DNA of 64,000 bases, taken from the NCBI RefSeq assembly GCF_042680125.1, contig NZ_JBHTNY010000002.1; one strand, written 5' to 3'. A model generated the notes under the pieces. It made no database searches, was not told where the DNA came from, and saw nothing but the letters and a program-made list of their open reading frames with translations. Below are positions 8,438 to 17,372 of this stretch, in pieces. The translations under genes and the position numbers were made by a program. The DNA comes from Robinsoniella peoriensis (GTDB lineage: Bacteria > Bacillota > Clostridia > Lachnospirales > Lachnospiraceae). Position 1 is the stretch's first letter. Each line of letters opens with the position of its first letter.

Positions 8438-8816
8438 GCCACTCTAAATCTCCTCTGTCTAATGATTTAATCAATAGTTCCGCAGTTGCAAGATTGGTTG
8501 CAAGAGGTATGTTATGGGTATCACATAAGCGGAAAATATTTTTCACATCCGGCTCATGTTTTTTAGGTGACAGCGGATCTCTTAAAAAGATTACTAAGTC
8601 AATCTGATTATTTTCGATCTGTGCTCCCATCTGCTGCTCTCCACCCAGATGACCGGCAAGGTATTTGTGGATATTTAAAGATGTTACTTCTTCAATAAGC
8701 CTTCCGGTAGTTCCTGTTGCGTATAAATCATTTTTTAATAAAATCCCCCGATAGGCGATACAAAAATTCTGCATAAGTTTTTTCTTGGAATCATGTGCAA
8801 TTAAGCCAATATTCAT
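8421..8816 (-). CDS. mgsA: Methylglyoxal synthase with Glu at the catalytic-base position
   Basis: Converts dihydroxyacetone phosphate to methylglyoxal and phosphate, a glycolytic bypass. The 131-residue length and motifs fit the family: IAHDSKKK, YATGTTG phosphate loop, FLRDPLSPKKHEPD and TNLATAE. In Escherichia coli MgsA the base Asp71 lies in GGDQQ; here the segment reads GGEQQ (Glu60), a conservative change at the key residue. Placement after rodA in the shape operon is frequent in Clostridia. The start has a weak site (GAGG) 16 bp after rodA. Confidence 0.92.
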   Translation of the reverse strand: MNIGLIAHDSKKKLMQNFCIAYRGILLKNDLYATGTTGRLIEEVTSLNIHKYLAGHLGGEQQMGAQIENNQIDLVIFLRDPLSPKKHEPDVKNIFRLCDTHNIPLATNLATAELLIKSLDRGDLEWREMYK

Positions 8817-8832
8817 TCTCTCTTTACCTCCG

Positions 8833-9936
8833 TTAATATTTTCGAACCTGAAGTCCTATATTCAGAACAATTCCGATACCTATAAAAAGCGTAACCAGCG
8901 ATGTCAGACCTGCACTTACAAATGGCAGCGGCAGACCGGTATTTGGCAATATCCTCGTTGTAACACAGATATTGATGAATGTCTGCAGGAATATCAGTGC
9001 TCCCATACCACAGCATACCAATGTTCCGGCTAAATCTCTTGCTTTTTTCCCAATACGGATACATTCTACCGCAATCAAAAGTTCCAGAATGATAATGATA
9101 CAACATCCCAGAAATCCTAATTCCTCACCTGCAACGGCAAAGATAAAGTCTGTCTGGGGCTCTGCGATAAAGTTACCGTTTTTCACGGATGAAACAAGAT
9201 TGGTATCCAGACCTTTGCCATATAGCTGGCCGGAGCCAATAGCAATGACAGAATTCATCTGCTGATATGCCAGCTCGGGATACTCTTCCGGTTTTAACCA
9301 TGCCAGAATACGGCCTGCCTGGTAACCTTGCAGCAGCGTCTGGTTTGGCTGTAATATAATGCTGAAAAATAACACCGCTGCCGGAACAGCTACTACTATA
9401 ATACCACCAATGATTTTATAACTCAACCCCGCAACGAACATCATTGTAGAAAAAATTAAAACAACCAGAATACTCGTTGAAAGATTAGGCTGGCGGTATA
9501 TCAGATACCATGGAATGGCAAGCAGTACCAATGCCGGTAATATAATCTTAGGGCTATTCAGTTTTTCTTCATATTTAGAAAGAAATTTGGCGAAAAATAC
9601 GATTAATATAATTTTTACAATATCGGAAGGCTGGAATTGAAGACCTCCGATTACGATCCAACGCTGTGCTCCGTTTACCTCCCTGCCCAATACAGGAAGC
9701 AATGCCATTAATATAACACCACCCAGATAGGCGATCCAGTAAAAATTCATAATCCAGGTATAGTCAATCAAGGAAATGATGACCATACAGACAAGTCCAA
9801 GAATCAGACCGATGATCTGCTTGGACATTAAATCCTCCTGTGCGCTTCCAACAACCATTACGCCCAGTATGGACAGTGCCGTAACCCATATAACTAATCT
9901 AAATTTATAATCCTTTAATTTGTATTGTTTTAACAT
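8833..9936 (-). CDS. rodA: RodA-type SEDS peptidoglycan glycosyltransferase
   Basis: Polymerises lipid II for sidewall growth together with a class-B PBP, here presumably the PBP2 encoded upstream. It has about ten membrane helices; the large extracellular loop carries REVNGAQRWIVIGGLQFQPSDI and the family ends QTFINICVTTRILPNTGLPLPFVSAG. An ATG at 9936 with AGGG eight bases upstream is preferred (367 residues) over a GTG three codons earlier. The start overlaps minE by 32 bp. RodA rather than FtsW or SpoVE is assigned from the mre/min context. Confidence 0.92.
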   Translation of the reverse strand: MLKQYKLKDYKFRLVIWVTALSILGVMVVGSAQEDLMSKQIIGLILGLVCMVIISLIDYTWIMNFYWIAYLGGVILMALLPVLGREVNGAQRWIVIGGLQFQPSDIVKIILIVFFAKFLSKYEEKLNSPKIILPALVLLAIPWYLIYRQPNLSTSILVVLIFSTMMFVAGLSYKIIGGIIVVAVPAAVLFFSIILQPNQTLLQGYQAGRILAWLKPEEYPELAYQQMNSVIAIGSGQLYGKGLDTNLVSSVKNGNFIAEPQTDFIFAVAGEELGFLGCCIIIILELLIAVECIRIGKKARDLAGTLVCCGMGALIFLQTFINICVTTRILPNTGLPLPFVSAGLTSLVTLFIGIGIVLNIGLQVRKY

Positions 9937-10156
9937 TCCCTGCACCCTGTTCTATCTCATTTATCACGTCAATATGTATATCCATGCTTTCTTCATCAAT
10001 GTCCATGTACTTTTGTATTACCTTGATCAGGTCTTTTTTCATAAGTGCCATATTTTCAGCAGAGCAATCCAGCCGCTCACTGGTGAGCAAAAGCTTTAAC
10101 CGGTCTCTGGCTACATCTTTAGAACATGTTTTTCGAAATCCATGGAAATTTATCAT
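9905..10156 (-). CDS. minE: MinE, division-site topological specificity factor
   Basis: Stimulates the MinD ATPase and drives Min oscillation. The 83 residues show an N-terminal anti-MinCD segment (RDRLKLLLTSERL) and the C-terminal dimerisation strands (MDIHIDVI, NVKTIQIKGL). The ATG at 10156 has GAGGAG five bases upstream; an in-frame extension of five codons is rejected. It lies 11 bp downstream of minD and overlaps rodA. Presence of MinE means an oscillating Min system rather than a DivIVA-anchored one, in a cell that also encodes SepF. Confidence 0.95.
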   Translation of the reverse strand: MINFHGFRKTCSKDVARDRLKLLLTSERLDCSAENMALMKKDLIKVIQKYMDIDEESMDIHIDVINEIEQGAGNVKTIQIKGL

Positions 10157-10167
10157 GCCGGCTCCTC

Positions 10168-10959
10168 TCAATTTTTCTTGAAAATGTTGGAAAATCTTGA
10201 AAAGAACGTGGTTGTCTTAGTTAGATCCGTCATAGGAACAGTTTCCCCCGTAATGCGACGGCTGATACTTAAAAATTCCTGTCCGGCACGGGTATCGTTT
10301 CCAGCCAGCGGTTCACCCTGATTGGTGGCAATAACTATGCTTTCTTCGTCTAAAATGGCTCCGATCAGATTCACGGCAAGGATATCGATTACATCTTCTA
10401 CCGACATCATATCTCCTCTTTTAATCATGTCCATTCTCAGACGGTTTATTAATAAATCAATGTCTCGGATATCAGCGGCTTCTAAAAGCCCGATAATGCG
10501 GTCAGCATCCCGAATGGCGGATACTTCCGGTGTAGTTACTACAACGGCTCTGTCAGCGCCTGCAATGGCATTACGAAAGCCCTGTTCGATTCCGGCGGGA
10601 CAATCCAGCAGGATATAATCAAAATGTTCTTTTAAATCTTCTGTGAGTTTTACCATTTGTTCCGGAGTGACTGCGGATTTATCCCGGGTCTGTGCTGATG
10701 GCAGCAAATACAGATTGGGATACCGTTTATCTTTGATCAGTGCCTGTTTTAAACGGCAGTTTCCTTCTATAACATCCACAAGATTGTAGACAATCCGGTT
10801 CTCCAGTCCCATGACAACATCCAGATTACGAAGCCCGATATCTGTGTCAACCAAAACGACTTTTTTATTTAATTTCGCCAAACCGGTACCGATATTGGCT
10901 GTAGCGGTTGTTTTACCAACGCCGCCCTTTCCGGACGTTATTACAATTACTTCACTCAT
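10168..10959 (-). CDS. minD: MinD, septum-site-determining ATPase
   Basis: Membrane-binding P-loop ATPase that recruits MinC. The deviant Walker A motif is GKGGVGKTT (10-18), switch I/II follow (DTDIGLRNLD, LLDCPAGIE), and the last residues (FFSRFSNIFKKN) form the amphipathic membrane-targeting helix. It is 263 residues with AGGAGG-type initiation. It lies 102 bp after minC and 11 bp before minE. All active-site residues I can check are intact. Confidence 0.97.
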   Translation of the reverse strand: MSEVIVITSGKGGVGKTTATANIGTGLAKLNKKVVLVDTDIGLRNLDVVMGLENRIVYNLVDVIEGNCRLKQALIKDKRYPNLYLLPSAQTRDKSAVTPEQMVKLTEDLKEHFDYILLDCPAGIEQGFRNAIAGADRAVVVTTPEVSAIRDADRIIGLLEAADIRDIDLLINRLRMDMIKRGDMMSVEDVIDILAVNLIGAILDEESIVIATNQGEPLAGNDTRAGQEFLSISRRITGETVPMTDLTKTTTFFSRFSNIFKKN

Positions 10960-11061
10960 GCTCTATCCTCCAAAATAACACTTATTTATTTTCGTTATCT
11001 GGTGTGTTTTCATTCTTTACTGCCCCATCAGCCTGACGGGAGATTTGATTTCAATTGGTTG

Positions 11062-11739
11062 TTAAAGGGAGATGTCATTTAACGCATCCTGAGATATGTT
11101 TTTAACAAAGATATGATCATCTTTTATGTAAGCAATCTTGGGATCAATGGCATATTCCCCGGTATCTGCCTTTTTTGTGATTGCGCTTCGCGCTATTTTA
11201 TCGGCAATGCGAATCTGGTTAGGTTTCATCACCAGTGCGGCAACAAAGCATTCCCGGTTGCCGCTGGCACCTGCATATACATTTCCACGGCAGGAACCAA
11301 GTACTACTATATTGCCTTTGGAAGTCACGATCCCCCCTGGATTTACATCCCCGAGAATAATAATGCTGGTTTCAACCTCCAATACCTGCCCTGCACGCAG
11401 TGTACCTTTATAGAACTGTCCGTCACGCCTGTCCAACTCTTCCATAGCAGCAGTGACGGCATTTTTATAGTATTCTTCATCGTCTTTTCTTTCGTCTACC
11501 ACACATAGGATATGGATTCTTGAATTATTTACAATGGCAGAAACCATGTCTTTCTCCTGCTGTTTCGTAAGTACTCTCCCCCGAAAGGTAATCGCCATTT
11601 TAGCATCCTGGAAAAAATTTGTAGATTCCAGGAATTTATCTGCGACTGCCTGAAGCAATTCATCAAAGGGAAGTTTATCATCCAGTATTACAATAAGTCC
11701 ATACTTATTGCTTTTAATAATGACGGAACTTTGATTCAT
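11062..11739 (-). CDS. minC: MinC, FtsZ assembly inhibitor
   Basis: Inhibits FtsZ polymerisation away from midcell. The 225-residue protein has an N-terminal FtsZ-binding domain (about 1-110) and a C-terminal beta-helix dimerisation/MinD-binding domain (about 125-215) with LRAGQVLEVETSIIILGDVNPGG and GSCRGNVYAG. The ATG at 11739 (MNQSSV) is the likely start. An open extension of 15 codons runs into the 116-bp palindromic leader shared with the DUF896 gene and is rejected as repeat-derived. No canonical Shine-Dalgarno precedes the ATG, which is unusual here and points to the leader controlling initiation. Confidence 0.93.
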   Translation of the reverse strand: MNQSSVIIKSNKYGLIVILDDKLPFDELLQAVADKFLESTNFFQDAKMAITFRGRVLTKQQEKDMVSAIVNNSRIHILCVVDERKDDEEYYKNAVTAAMEELDRRDGQFYKGTLRAGQVLEVETSIIILGDVNPGGIVTSKGNIVVLGSCRGNVYAGASGNRECFVAALVMKPNQIRIADKIARSAITKKADTGEYAIDPKIAYIKDDHIFVKNISQDALNDISL

Positions 11740-11847
11740 AGTGATACCCATCGCATATTGCAGGCCTGCCTGCAATGCTGCCACAAATAAAATAGGTTGA
11801 AAGAAGCACAGCGTGGCGTCCTTTCATTTCTCAATTTTCTTTCAACC
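11732..11847 (-). repeat. 116-bp two-hairpin leader element, minC copy
   Basis: On the minus strand it begins GGTTGAAAG, closes with CTTTCAACC about 35 bases later (a long-loop hairpin whose loop contains GGACGCCACG), continues to a second perfect hairpin TTGCAGGC / GCCTGCAA, then TATGCGATGGG, and ends at the minC start codon, overlapping its first two codons. A copy about 85% identical by eye lies at 32906-33021 in the same position relative to the DUF896 gene. Both stems are preserved. This could be a structured cis-regulatory RNA or a small mobile palindrome that landed at start codons. Confidence 0.75.
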
Positions 11848-11892
11848 CTGACATCGTTCAGTACCGCAGTAATTTGGGGTACCGCCTGTATC

Positions 11893-11936
11893 AGACAGTG
11901 TAAAGGGATTCCTTTACACGCTGCCTGACAGATGGA
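11893..11936 (-). other. Hairpin after the PBP2 gene
   Basis: TCAGGCAGCGTGTAAAGG pairs with CCTTTACACTGTCTGA (minus strand) immediately after the PBP2 stop. No U tract follows, so it is not a standard terminator. It may be a processing or attenuation hairpin between the PBP2 and minC messages. The remaining interval to 11847 holds a small GGTACC-containing palindrome and nothing else recognisable. Confidence 0.45.
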
Positions 11937-11938
11937 TG

Positions 11939-14830
11939 TTAGTCGAATCTCTGAGTGTTTGCGTCTACCTGAATAGCATGTCCAGGTATAATTTCATCTG
12001 CTTCCTTGTTTTTAAATATATAGTTCACCATATCCCCTGCAACAGAAGCTGCATTGGTAGAGGTATAACCATTAGTAATTCGAACGGCGATGGCGATTTC
12101 CGGGTTATCGTAAGGTGCATACCCAACGAAAAGAGCATGACTGGGTACGCCTGTTTCCTGTGCCGTACCGGTTTTACCTGCCATATCTGTTTTGATATTT
12201 TTTAGAATATTATTTGATTTTACCATTTCATTCATACCTGTATGAATAGCAGTCCAGAGTTCAGGATCCAATTCAACATTATTATGAACTTTCGGTTTTT
12301 TCTCTTCCAGTACACGGTTATCGGAATCCGAAATTTTATCAAGCAGTGTCAGGTCGTAACAGGTTCCTCCATTTGCTATCGTTGCTACATATCTGGAGAG
12401 CTGTGAGGTTGTGAATGCATTGGTACCCTGTCCCATTGCTGATGGTGCCATACCATTGTCGGAAATATGAGGATCTGTTTCACCGATTTCAATTCCGGTA
12501 GGAGCATCGAAACCGAACATCTCAGCATATTTAGCAAGCTTTTCGATACCTACTTCATCTACAGCTTTGCCATCTTCTGCACCTACGTCACCTAACGTAT
12601 AACCAATCGTGTTGAAATAGAAGTTACAGGAGTCACGTAGTGCAGTAACTAACGACTCGGCACCGTGTCCGAATTTGTTCCAGCAATTGATTGGCGGATC
12701 AACTAAGTCAAAAGTACCGGTACAATTAATTGTATCATAAATTCCAATAACACCTTCGGTAACACCTGCGGCAGCCGTCACCATCTTATAGGTAGAACCG
12801 GGAGCCGTAATTTCCTGAGTTGCCTTATTATAAAACGGGCTGGACAAGTCAGTAGCCAATTTTGCATAATACTCGGAATCCATATCATTTGCCAGCCTGT
12901 TATTATCATAACTCGGATAAGTCACACAGGCAAGTACTTCTCCAGTATTCGGGTCATTTATTACCAAAGATCCGGAACATGGATCAAGCGCTAACTGCGC
13001 AGGGGTAAGTTCCAGGCTGTAAATTTTGGCATGTACAAAGTCAAATGCAGTCAGACTGCCGGAGGCAAGGGAATTATAATCTTCCTCGTTCATTTTAATA
13101 ACACCCTGGTCAAAGAGCATCAGACATACATCAGTAGCACTTAACGTATCGGATTCTATCATATATCGATAGATTTTTTTACTGAAATGCGTGTCCGTAG
13201 ATAAATATTTCGCAATATAGTCGGAAAGCGCGCTGTATACTTCTTTGGAATCCAGATATTCCGTATCTACCGGTATTTTGGAGATGTCAACCCAGTTTTT
13301 TGAAATTGCATAAGTTAAATACTCCTGAAGGCTGATACTCCCGTCATTCGTCCATGCCAGATATGTTTCATCAGATTTATCAATAGCATCTTTCTGCAGA
13401 ATACCGGTTCCTTCCATCAGCATATTATTAACCACATAGGTCATATAGGCCTGCATATCTTTACCCAAGTCTTTATAAGCCGCCGGTGAATCCGAGGTCA
13501 GTTCCGATTTGATAGCAGCAAAAACATTGGACTGTTCACTTAAAAACTGTTGGTATACCCGCTTTTCCGTTGTACTGGCATCTGCTGATGAAATATGGTT
13601 TACATCCAGAACGTTGTTTTCAAAAAGTGCGTAATATACGTCGTATACCGGAATTTTGATATCATCTGTGGTAGCATAATCTTCTATATTCACTTCTTTC
13701 GTATCGATAAGCATGGTGTAAACAATACCGGCTATATACTGTTCCAGAATCCGGTATGCAGCTATCTGGTAATCGGTATCAAGTGTCAGCTGAATGTTAT
13801 TTCCGGCCTGGGGTTCCACACGGTTATCTTTTTTAAGAATTTTTCCAAGGTTGTTTACATATACTCTTTCAGAACCTTTTAATCCCTGAAGCTGGTTTTC
13901 ATAAACCTGTTCCAGACCGATTTTACCTACAATGTCGTTTTGGTTATACACTTCACTGTCTTTGTTCAGCTCATTTAATTCTTCGGAAGAGATCTGACCG
14001 GTATAGCCGATAATCGGCGCAAAATAGATGCTGTTATCATAGACCCGGATTGTGTCATCCACTACATCCACACCTGGATATTTATCTTTGCTTTCCATAA
14101 TTGTGGACATGGATTTATCACTGATATTGGTAGCCAGAGTTGCCGCTAAATATTTTTGGAAACTGTTTGCGGCTATTTTGCTTCGCATTATTACAATACT
14201 GAGAGTTTCTTCTTTTGTCAACGTTTCCGGAAGACCATATTTAGCCAGTTCTTCTTTTGTATTTTCTTTGGAAAGTACACCGTACCCTTTCTCTGCGCAA
14301 AGGTCATCCATCATCTGGGAGGCGGATGCATTGGTCTGCGCCTCGGTCAGGTTTTCAATATAAGCCTGTCCATAGATATCTGCTTTAAATCGCAGCAAGT
14401 TTGTTCCGCTGTAGACAAATTGATACTCTCCGGCACTGTTCAGGGTAATTCCAAAATTATCGGTTACTTTATCTCCATTTTTTTCGAGAATCTTCAGTAT
14501 GCCATACATGCTGCCATTCAGGGCAAGATTTTTTTCATGCATGGTAAGGTTATCGTAAGCTCCGGTATCTTCAAATGAAACAGAATGGGCAAGCTTATTA
14601 TAAGCCAGTAACTTTCCGTTTCGGTCCGTGATGATTCCCCGGGTACTTTTTAGAGTTCTCTCTTTTTCAATCTGCATGGTAAAGTCGTTCAGGTAACTCT
14701 CACCTTCTACAATCTGCAGTGTGAATAAGCGGTATACCAGTATAAATGCAAGTATCAGGAATACGACTACAAGTATTACCATACGCGACTTTGCTGCTTT
14801 TGAAATGGTATCTTTTACATACTTAAACAA
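11939..14830 (-). CDS. mrdA: Class-B penicillin-binding protein 2 (elongasome transpeptidase)
   Basis: Cross-links sidewall peptidoglycan as RodA's partner. It has an N-terminal membrane helix (about 17-41), a PBP dimer domain starting RTLKSTRGIITDRNGK, and a transpeptidase domain with APGSTYKM (acyl-serine), SCNFYFN (SxN) and KTGTAQE. At 963 residues it is much longer than typical PBP2 (about 600-700). The excess is an acidic, helical insertion between the dimer domain and the catalytic serine (about 370-620). It overlaps the mreD stop by 8 bp. Role assigned from the mreBCD-min-rodA context. Confidence 0.93.
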   Translation of the reverse strand: MFKYVKDTISKAAKSRMVILVVVFLILAFILVYRLFTLQIVEGESYLNDFTMQIEKERTLKSTRGIITDRNGKLLAYNKLAHSVSFEDTGAYDNLTMHEKNLALNGSMYGILKILEKNGDKVTDNFGITLNSAGEYQFVYSGTNLLRFKADIYGQAYIENLTEAQTNASASQMMDDLCAEKGYGVLSKENTKEELAKYGLPETLTKEETLSIVIMRSKIAANSFQKYLAATLATNISDKSMSTIMESKDKYPGVDVVDDTIRVYDNSIYFAPIIGYTGQISSEELNELNKDSEVYNQNDIVGKIGLEQVYENQLQGLKGSERVYVNNLGKILKKDNRVEPQAGNNIQLTLDTDYQIAAYRILEQYIAGIVYTMLIDTKEVNIEDYATTDDIKIPVYDVYYALFENNVLDVNHISSADASTTEKRVYQQFLSEQSNVFAAIKSELTSDSPAAYKDLGKDMQAYMTYVVNNMLMEGTGILQKDAIDKSDETYLAWTNDGSISLQEYLTYAISKNWVDISKIPVDTEYLDSKEVYSALSDYIAKYLSTDTHFSKKIYRYMIESDTLSATDVCLMLFDQGVIKMNEEDYNSLASGSLTAFDFVHAKIYSLELTPAQLALDPCSGSLVINDPNTGEVLACVTYPSYDNNRLANDMDSEYYAKLATDLSSPFYNKATQEITAPGSTYKMVTAAAGVTEGVIGIYDTINCTGTFDLVDPPINCWNKFGHGAESLVTALRDSCNFYFNTIGYTLGDVGAEDGKAVDEVGIEKLAKYAEMFGFDAPTGIEIGETDPHISDNGMAPSAMGQGTNAFTTSQLSRYVATIANGGTCYDLTLLDKISDSDNRVLEEKKPKVHNNVELDPELWTAIHTGMNEMVKSNNILKNIKTDMAGKTGTAQETGVPSHALFVGYAPYDNPEIAIAVRITNGYTSTNAASVAGDMVNYIFKNKEADEIIPGHAIQVDANTQRFD

Positions 14831-15341
14831 AACTATTTACACTCCTCTGTTCTGACTTCTCCAGTTTACGGTTGATAAATAATAGTATACGGTAGCACAG
14901 AAATGTCAATACAATGGTATAGATGACCTCCGGCATGATAATCCGCCTCAGATAGAAGAAGAAGTCAACCCTTCCACGAAGCAGGAACTGGAATCCATAA
15001 ACAATGATTCCATATACCAGGTCACTGGCAGCGGTTAAAACAACCGGCATTTTAATATCGTCATCATAAAATATGTGGTAGCAGAATCCGTTTAAATAAC
15101 CAATATACATATAGATGATGGCATGGAATCCCATGGTATCACCAAAGAGAAGATCTGCCATGAGTCCACAGACAAAGCCAATCCACAGTCCGGAACGTTT
15201 ACCTCTCATCAGCCCAAAGGATACGGTCACAATGATCAGTAAATTTGGTGTAATAGAAGCGATAGAAAGTGCCGGCAGCAATGTGCATTGTAGAATAACA
15301 CATATTAACAGCACAAAAAAAAGTATCACCTTGCTTTTCAT
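14823..15341 (-). CDS. mreD: MreD, rod-shape-determining membrane protein
   Basis: Integral membrane component of the elongasome. The 172 residues form five or six membrane helices with the family-typical start (VILFFVLLICVILQCTLLP), SFGLMRGKRSGLWIGFVCGL and LFGDTMGFHAIIYMYIGYL. The ATG follows AGGAG. It lies 21 bp downstream of mreC and overlaps the PBP2 gene, fixing the mreC-mreD-mrdA operon order. Confidence 0.92.
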   Translation of the reverse strand: MKSKVILFFVLLICVILQCTLLPALSIASITPNLLIIVTVSFGLMRGKRSGLWIGFVCGLMADLLFGDTMGFHAIIYMYIGYLNGFCYHIFYDDDIKMPVVLTAASDLVYGIIVYGFQFLLRGRVDFFFYLRRIIMPEVIYTIVLTFLCYRILLFINRKLEKSEQRSVNSFV

Positions 15342-15362
15342 ATCTTATCTCCTATCTGTATG

Positions 15363-16328
15363 TTACTCAACGGACTTAGGTGCTTCCGTTGACTGTGATT
15401 CCGTCTCAGATGATGTTTCACTTTCGGTATCACCGGTTTCGTCCAGCCCTTTGGCTTCCGTCTGCTTTGGTTCCGTCTCTTTAGTTTCGATCTGCTGTTT
15501 TAAAGATTTGATTACCAGTACTTCCTGGATATCTCTAAAATCAACAGCCGGAGAAATATATCCGGATTTTGTCAGGTGGTTAGAATCGTCATTTATCTCG
15601 CTGATGTAACCAATCAATATGCCAGGCAAAAATTTACTGCTGACATTGGAAGTAACTACTTTATCTCCAACACTTACTTTATTGTCGGTATCCGTTAATT
15701 TGATCAGGTTTACCTTATCTTCATCGATTAACCTGAGATCACCGGCAATAATACATTGTTCGTTCGTTGGGGAAACCATAGCGCCTACATTGCTGTAATC
15801 GTCTATAATGGAACGGACAGTAGACCAGTTCGGTCCGACTTCAGTAATGATTCCGGCAAGGCCTCCGCCTGCCAGGACATTCATATCTACTGCAAATCCG
15901 TCATTGCTGCCCTTGTCGATAGTAAACATATGGAACCAGTTTCCGCTTTGTTTTGCGATTACTCTGGCGCCGACTTTTTCGTAGTCTTCATACTGATGAT
16001 CCAGTTCGTAGAGATCTCTAAGACGGTTTAATTCTTCCTGATCCTGAATAAGACGGGTATTTTCAATCGTCAGATCATCCACTTTTTTCTGCAGGGATTT
16101 ATTTTCAGTAACCAGATCTGCAGAATTCTGGAAATAATCCCCTTTTCCAGCGATCCAGGTTCCAACCTGGTTAATACCGCTTTGCAGGGGGGTAATTACA
16201 AATTCGCCAACCTGCTTCAGCGGTCCGCTGCTCATATCTACTGTGAAAGACAGTACAATCATAACACCGCATACAGCTGAAATGATCAGTAAAATTGCTT
16301 TGCTTTTTATCGAATTCTTTTTCTTCAT
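15363..16328 (-). CDS. mreC: MreC, rod-shape-determining protein
   Basis: Bitopic elongasome scaffold that activates PBP2. It has an N-terminal membrane helix (about 10-28), a coiled coil (about 65-110, leucine/glutamate-rich) and the paired beta-barrel periplasmic domain with KVGARVIAKQSGNWFHMFTIDKGS and GLAGIITEVGPNWSTV. After the barrels there is an acidic Thr/Ser/Glu-rich tail of about 45 residues (from roughly 275) predicted to be disordered. It lies 12 bp downstream of mreB and 21 bp upstream of mreD. Confidence 0.94.
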   Translation of the reverse strand: MKKKNSIKSKAILLIISAVCGVMIVLSFTVDMSSGPLKQVGEFVITPLQSGINQVGTWIAGKGDYFQNSADLVTENKSLQKKVDDLTIENTRLIQDQEELNRLRDLYELDHQYEDYEKVGARVIAKQSGNWFHMFTIDKGSNDGFAVDMNVLAGGGLAGIITEVGPNWSTVRSIIDDYSNVGAMVSPTNEQCIIAGDLRLIDEDKVNLIKLTDTDNKVSVGDKVVTSNVSSKFLPGILIGYISEINDDSNHLTKSGYISPAVDFRDIQEVLVIKSLKQQIETKETEPKQTEAKGLDETGDTESETSSETESQSTEAPKSVE

Positions 16329-16340
16329 AACGATTCCTCT

Positions 16341-17351
16341 TTATATGGTATTTCCTGTTAGATCTTTTAATGAATAAGTACACGTTTCTAATTCTTTATG
16401 ATTCATAATAGCAAGAAGTCCGCGAAGTGTACTGGTAACAGGTTCTCTGACAAGATATACGGGAACTTCCAGTTCTCTTCTCATATATTCCGCCAGGTTC
16501 GGTATCCCGGAGACACCGCCGCTTAGATAAATGCCGTTTTTCCTGATATCTGCCAGAAACTGCGGTGGTATGCGGTTCAGTGTACTTTTTATGTTCTGGA
16601 TAATGCTGTCGATGGTTTCCATGATACAGACACTTACAGAAAGAGACGGTATCACAGCGCTTTTAGGCAATCCGGACACCGTACTGATACCATATACTTC
16701 AAGGGAAGCAGCCGGCCCATCAATGATGTAAGCCAGGGCATTTTTCAGTTTATCTGCCGTCCGCATACCAATGTTCAGCTGAAACATACGCCGTACCATG
16801 GTACAGATATCTTCATCTAACTTCCGGCCTCCATACTGGAGCATTTTACTGAGCAGTATCTGCCCGCCGGTTAATACGGAGATATCAGTGGTACCGGCTC
16901 CGATATTTACTACCATGTTTCCAATTGGTACATCGATGGGAAGTCCAATGCCTATGGCATCAGCGACTCCTTTATCAACCAGACAGATTTTTTTCGCTTT
17001 AATATTACCGCTTAACACATTGTAATATGCCCGCTTTTCCACTGCGGAAATGTCACTTGGAACGGCAATATAAATCGTTGGATGAACTGGTAAAAGGGAA
17101 GAACACCGCCGCAGAAGTCCCACGAGAAGCAGTTCCATATTTTTGGCATCAGCAATTGCACCATGCATCATAGGACAGGCGGCCTGTACATTCACAGGCG
17201 TCTTTTCATACATTTCGTATGCTTCGTCTCCGATGCCGATAACCTGGAGCTCGTCCCGGATTGCAATCATATTTTTTTCTGCAATCATTATTTTATTATT
17301 TTTATCACATATTTTTATCGTGTCTGTGCCAAGGTCAATTCCTAATAACAT
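16341..17351 (-). CDS. Divergent MreB-like actin homologue
   Basis: 336-residue MreB/Mbl-family protein in the mreB slot of the operon. The phosphate-1 loop is GIDLGTDTIKI (4-14) and the phosphate-2 loop NIGAGTTD (149-156). Other segments depart from canonical MreB: the usual EEP-x-AAAIG region that supplies the catalytic glutamate reads VDKGVADAIG (125-134), PM-x-DGVIAD reads PMMHGAIAD, and the adenosine loop reads SGGVSGIPNL. It may therefore be a paralogue with weak or no ATP hydrolysis, with a canonical MreB elsewhere. It starts 21 bp after radC with a GGGAG site. Confidence 0.85.
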   Translation of the reverse strand: MLLGIDLGTDTIKICDKNNKIMIAEKNMIAIRDELQVIGIGDEAYEMYEKTPVNVQAACPMMHGAIADAKNMELLLVGLLRRCSSLLPVHPTIYIAVPSDISAVEKRAYYNVLSGNIKAKKICLVDKGVADAIGIGLPIDVPIGNMVVNIGAGTTDISVLTGGQILLSKMLQYGGRKLDEDICTMVRRMFQLNIGMRTADKLKNALAYIIDGPAASLEVYGISTVSGLPKSAVIPSLSVSVCIMETIDSIIQNIKSTLNRIPPQFLADIRKNGIYLSGGVSGIPNLAEYMRRELEVPVYLVREPVTSTLRGLLAIMNHKELETCTYSLKDLTGNTI

Positions 17352-17372
17352 GGCTTCTTCTCTCCCTCATAG

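Noticed and set aside
11740..11784. In-frame N-terminal extension of minC by 15 codons
   Set aside because: The extension lies inside the 116-bp repeat and a matching extension arises at the DUF896 gene from the same repeat. It reflects the DNA element, not protein.
11893..11936. Intrinsic terminator after the PBP2 gene
   Set aside because: The stem is good but no U tract follows on the minus strand; listed only as a hairpin.
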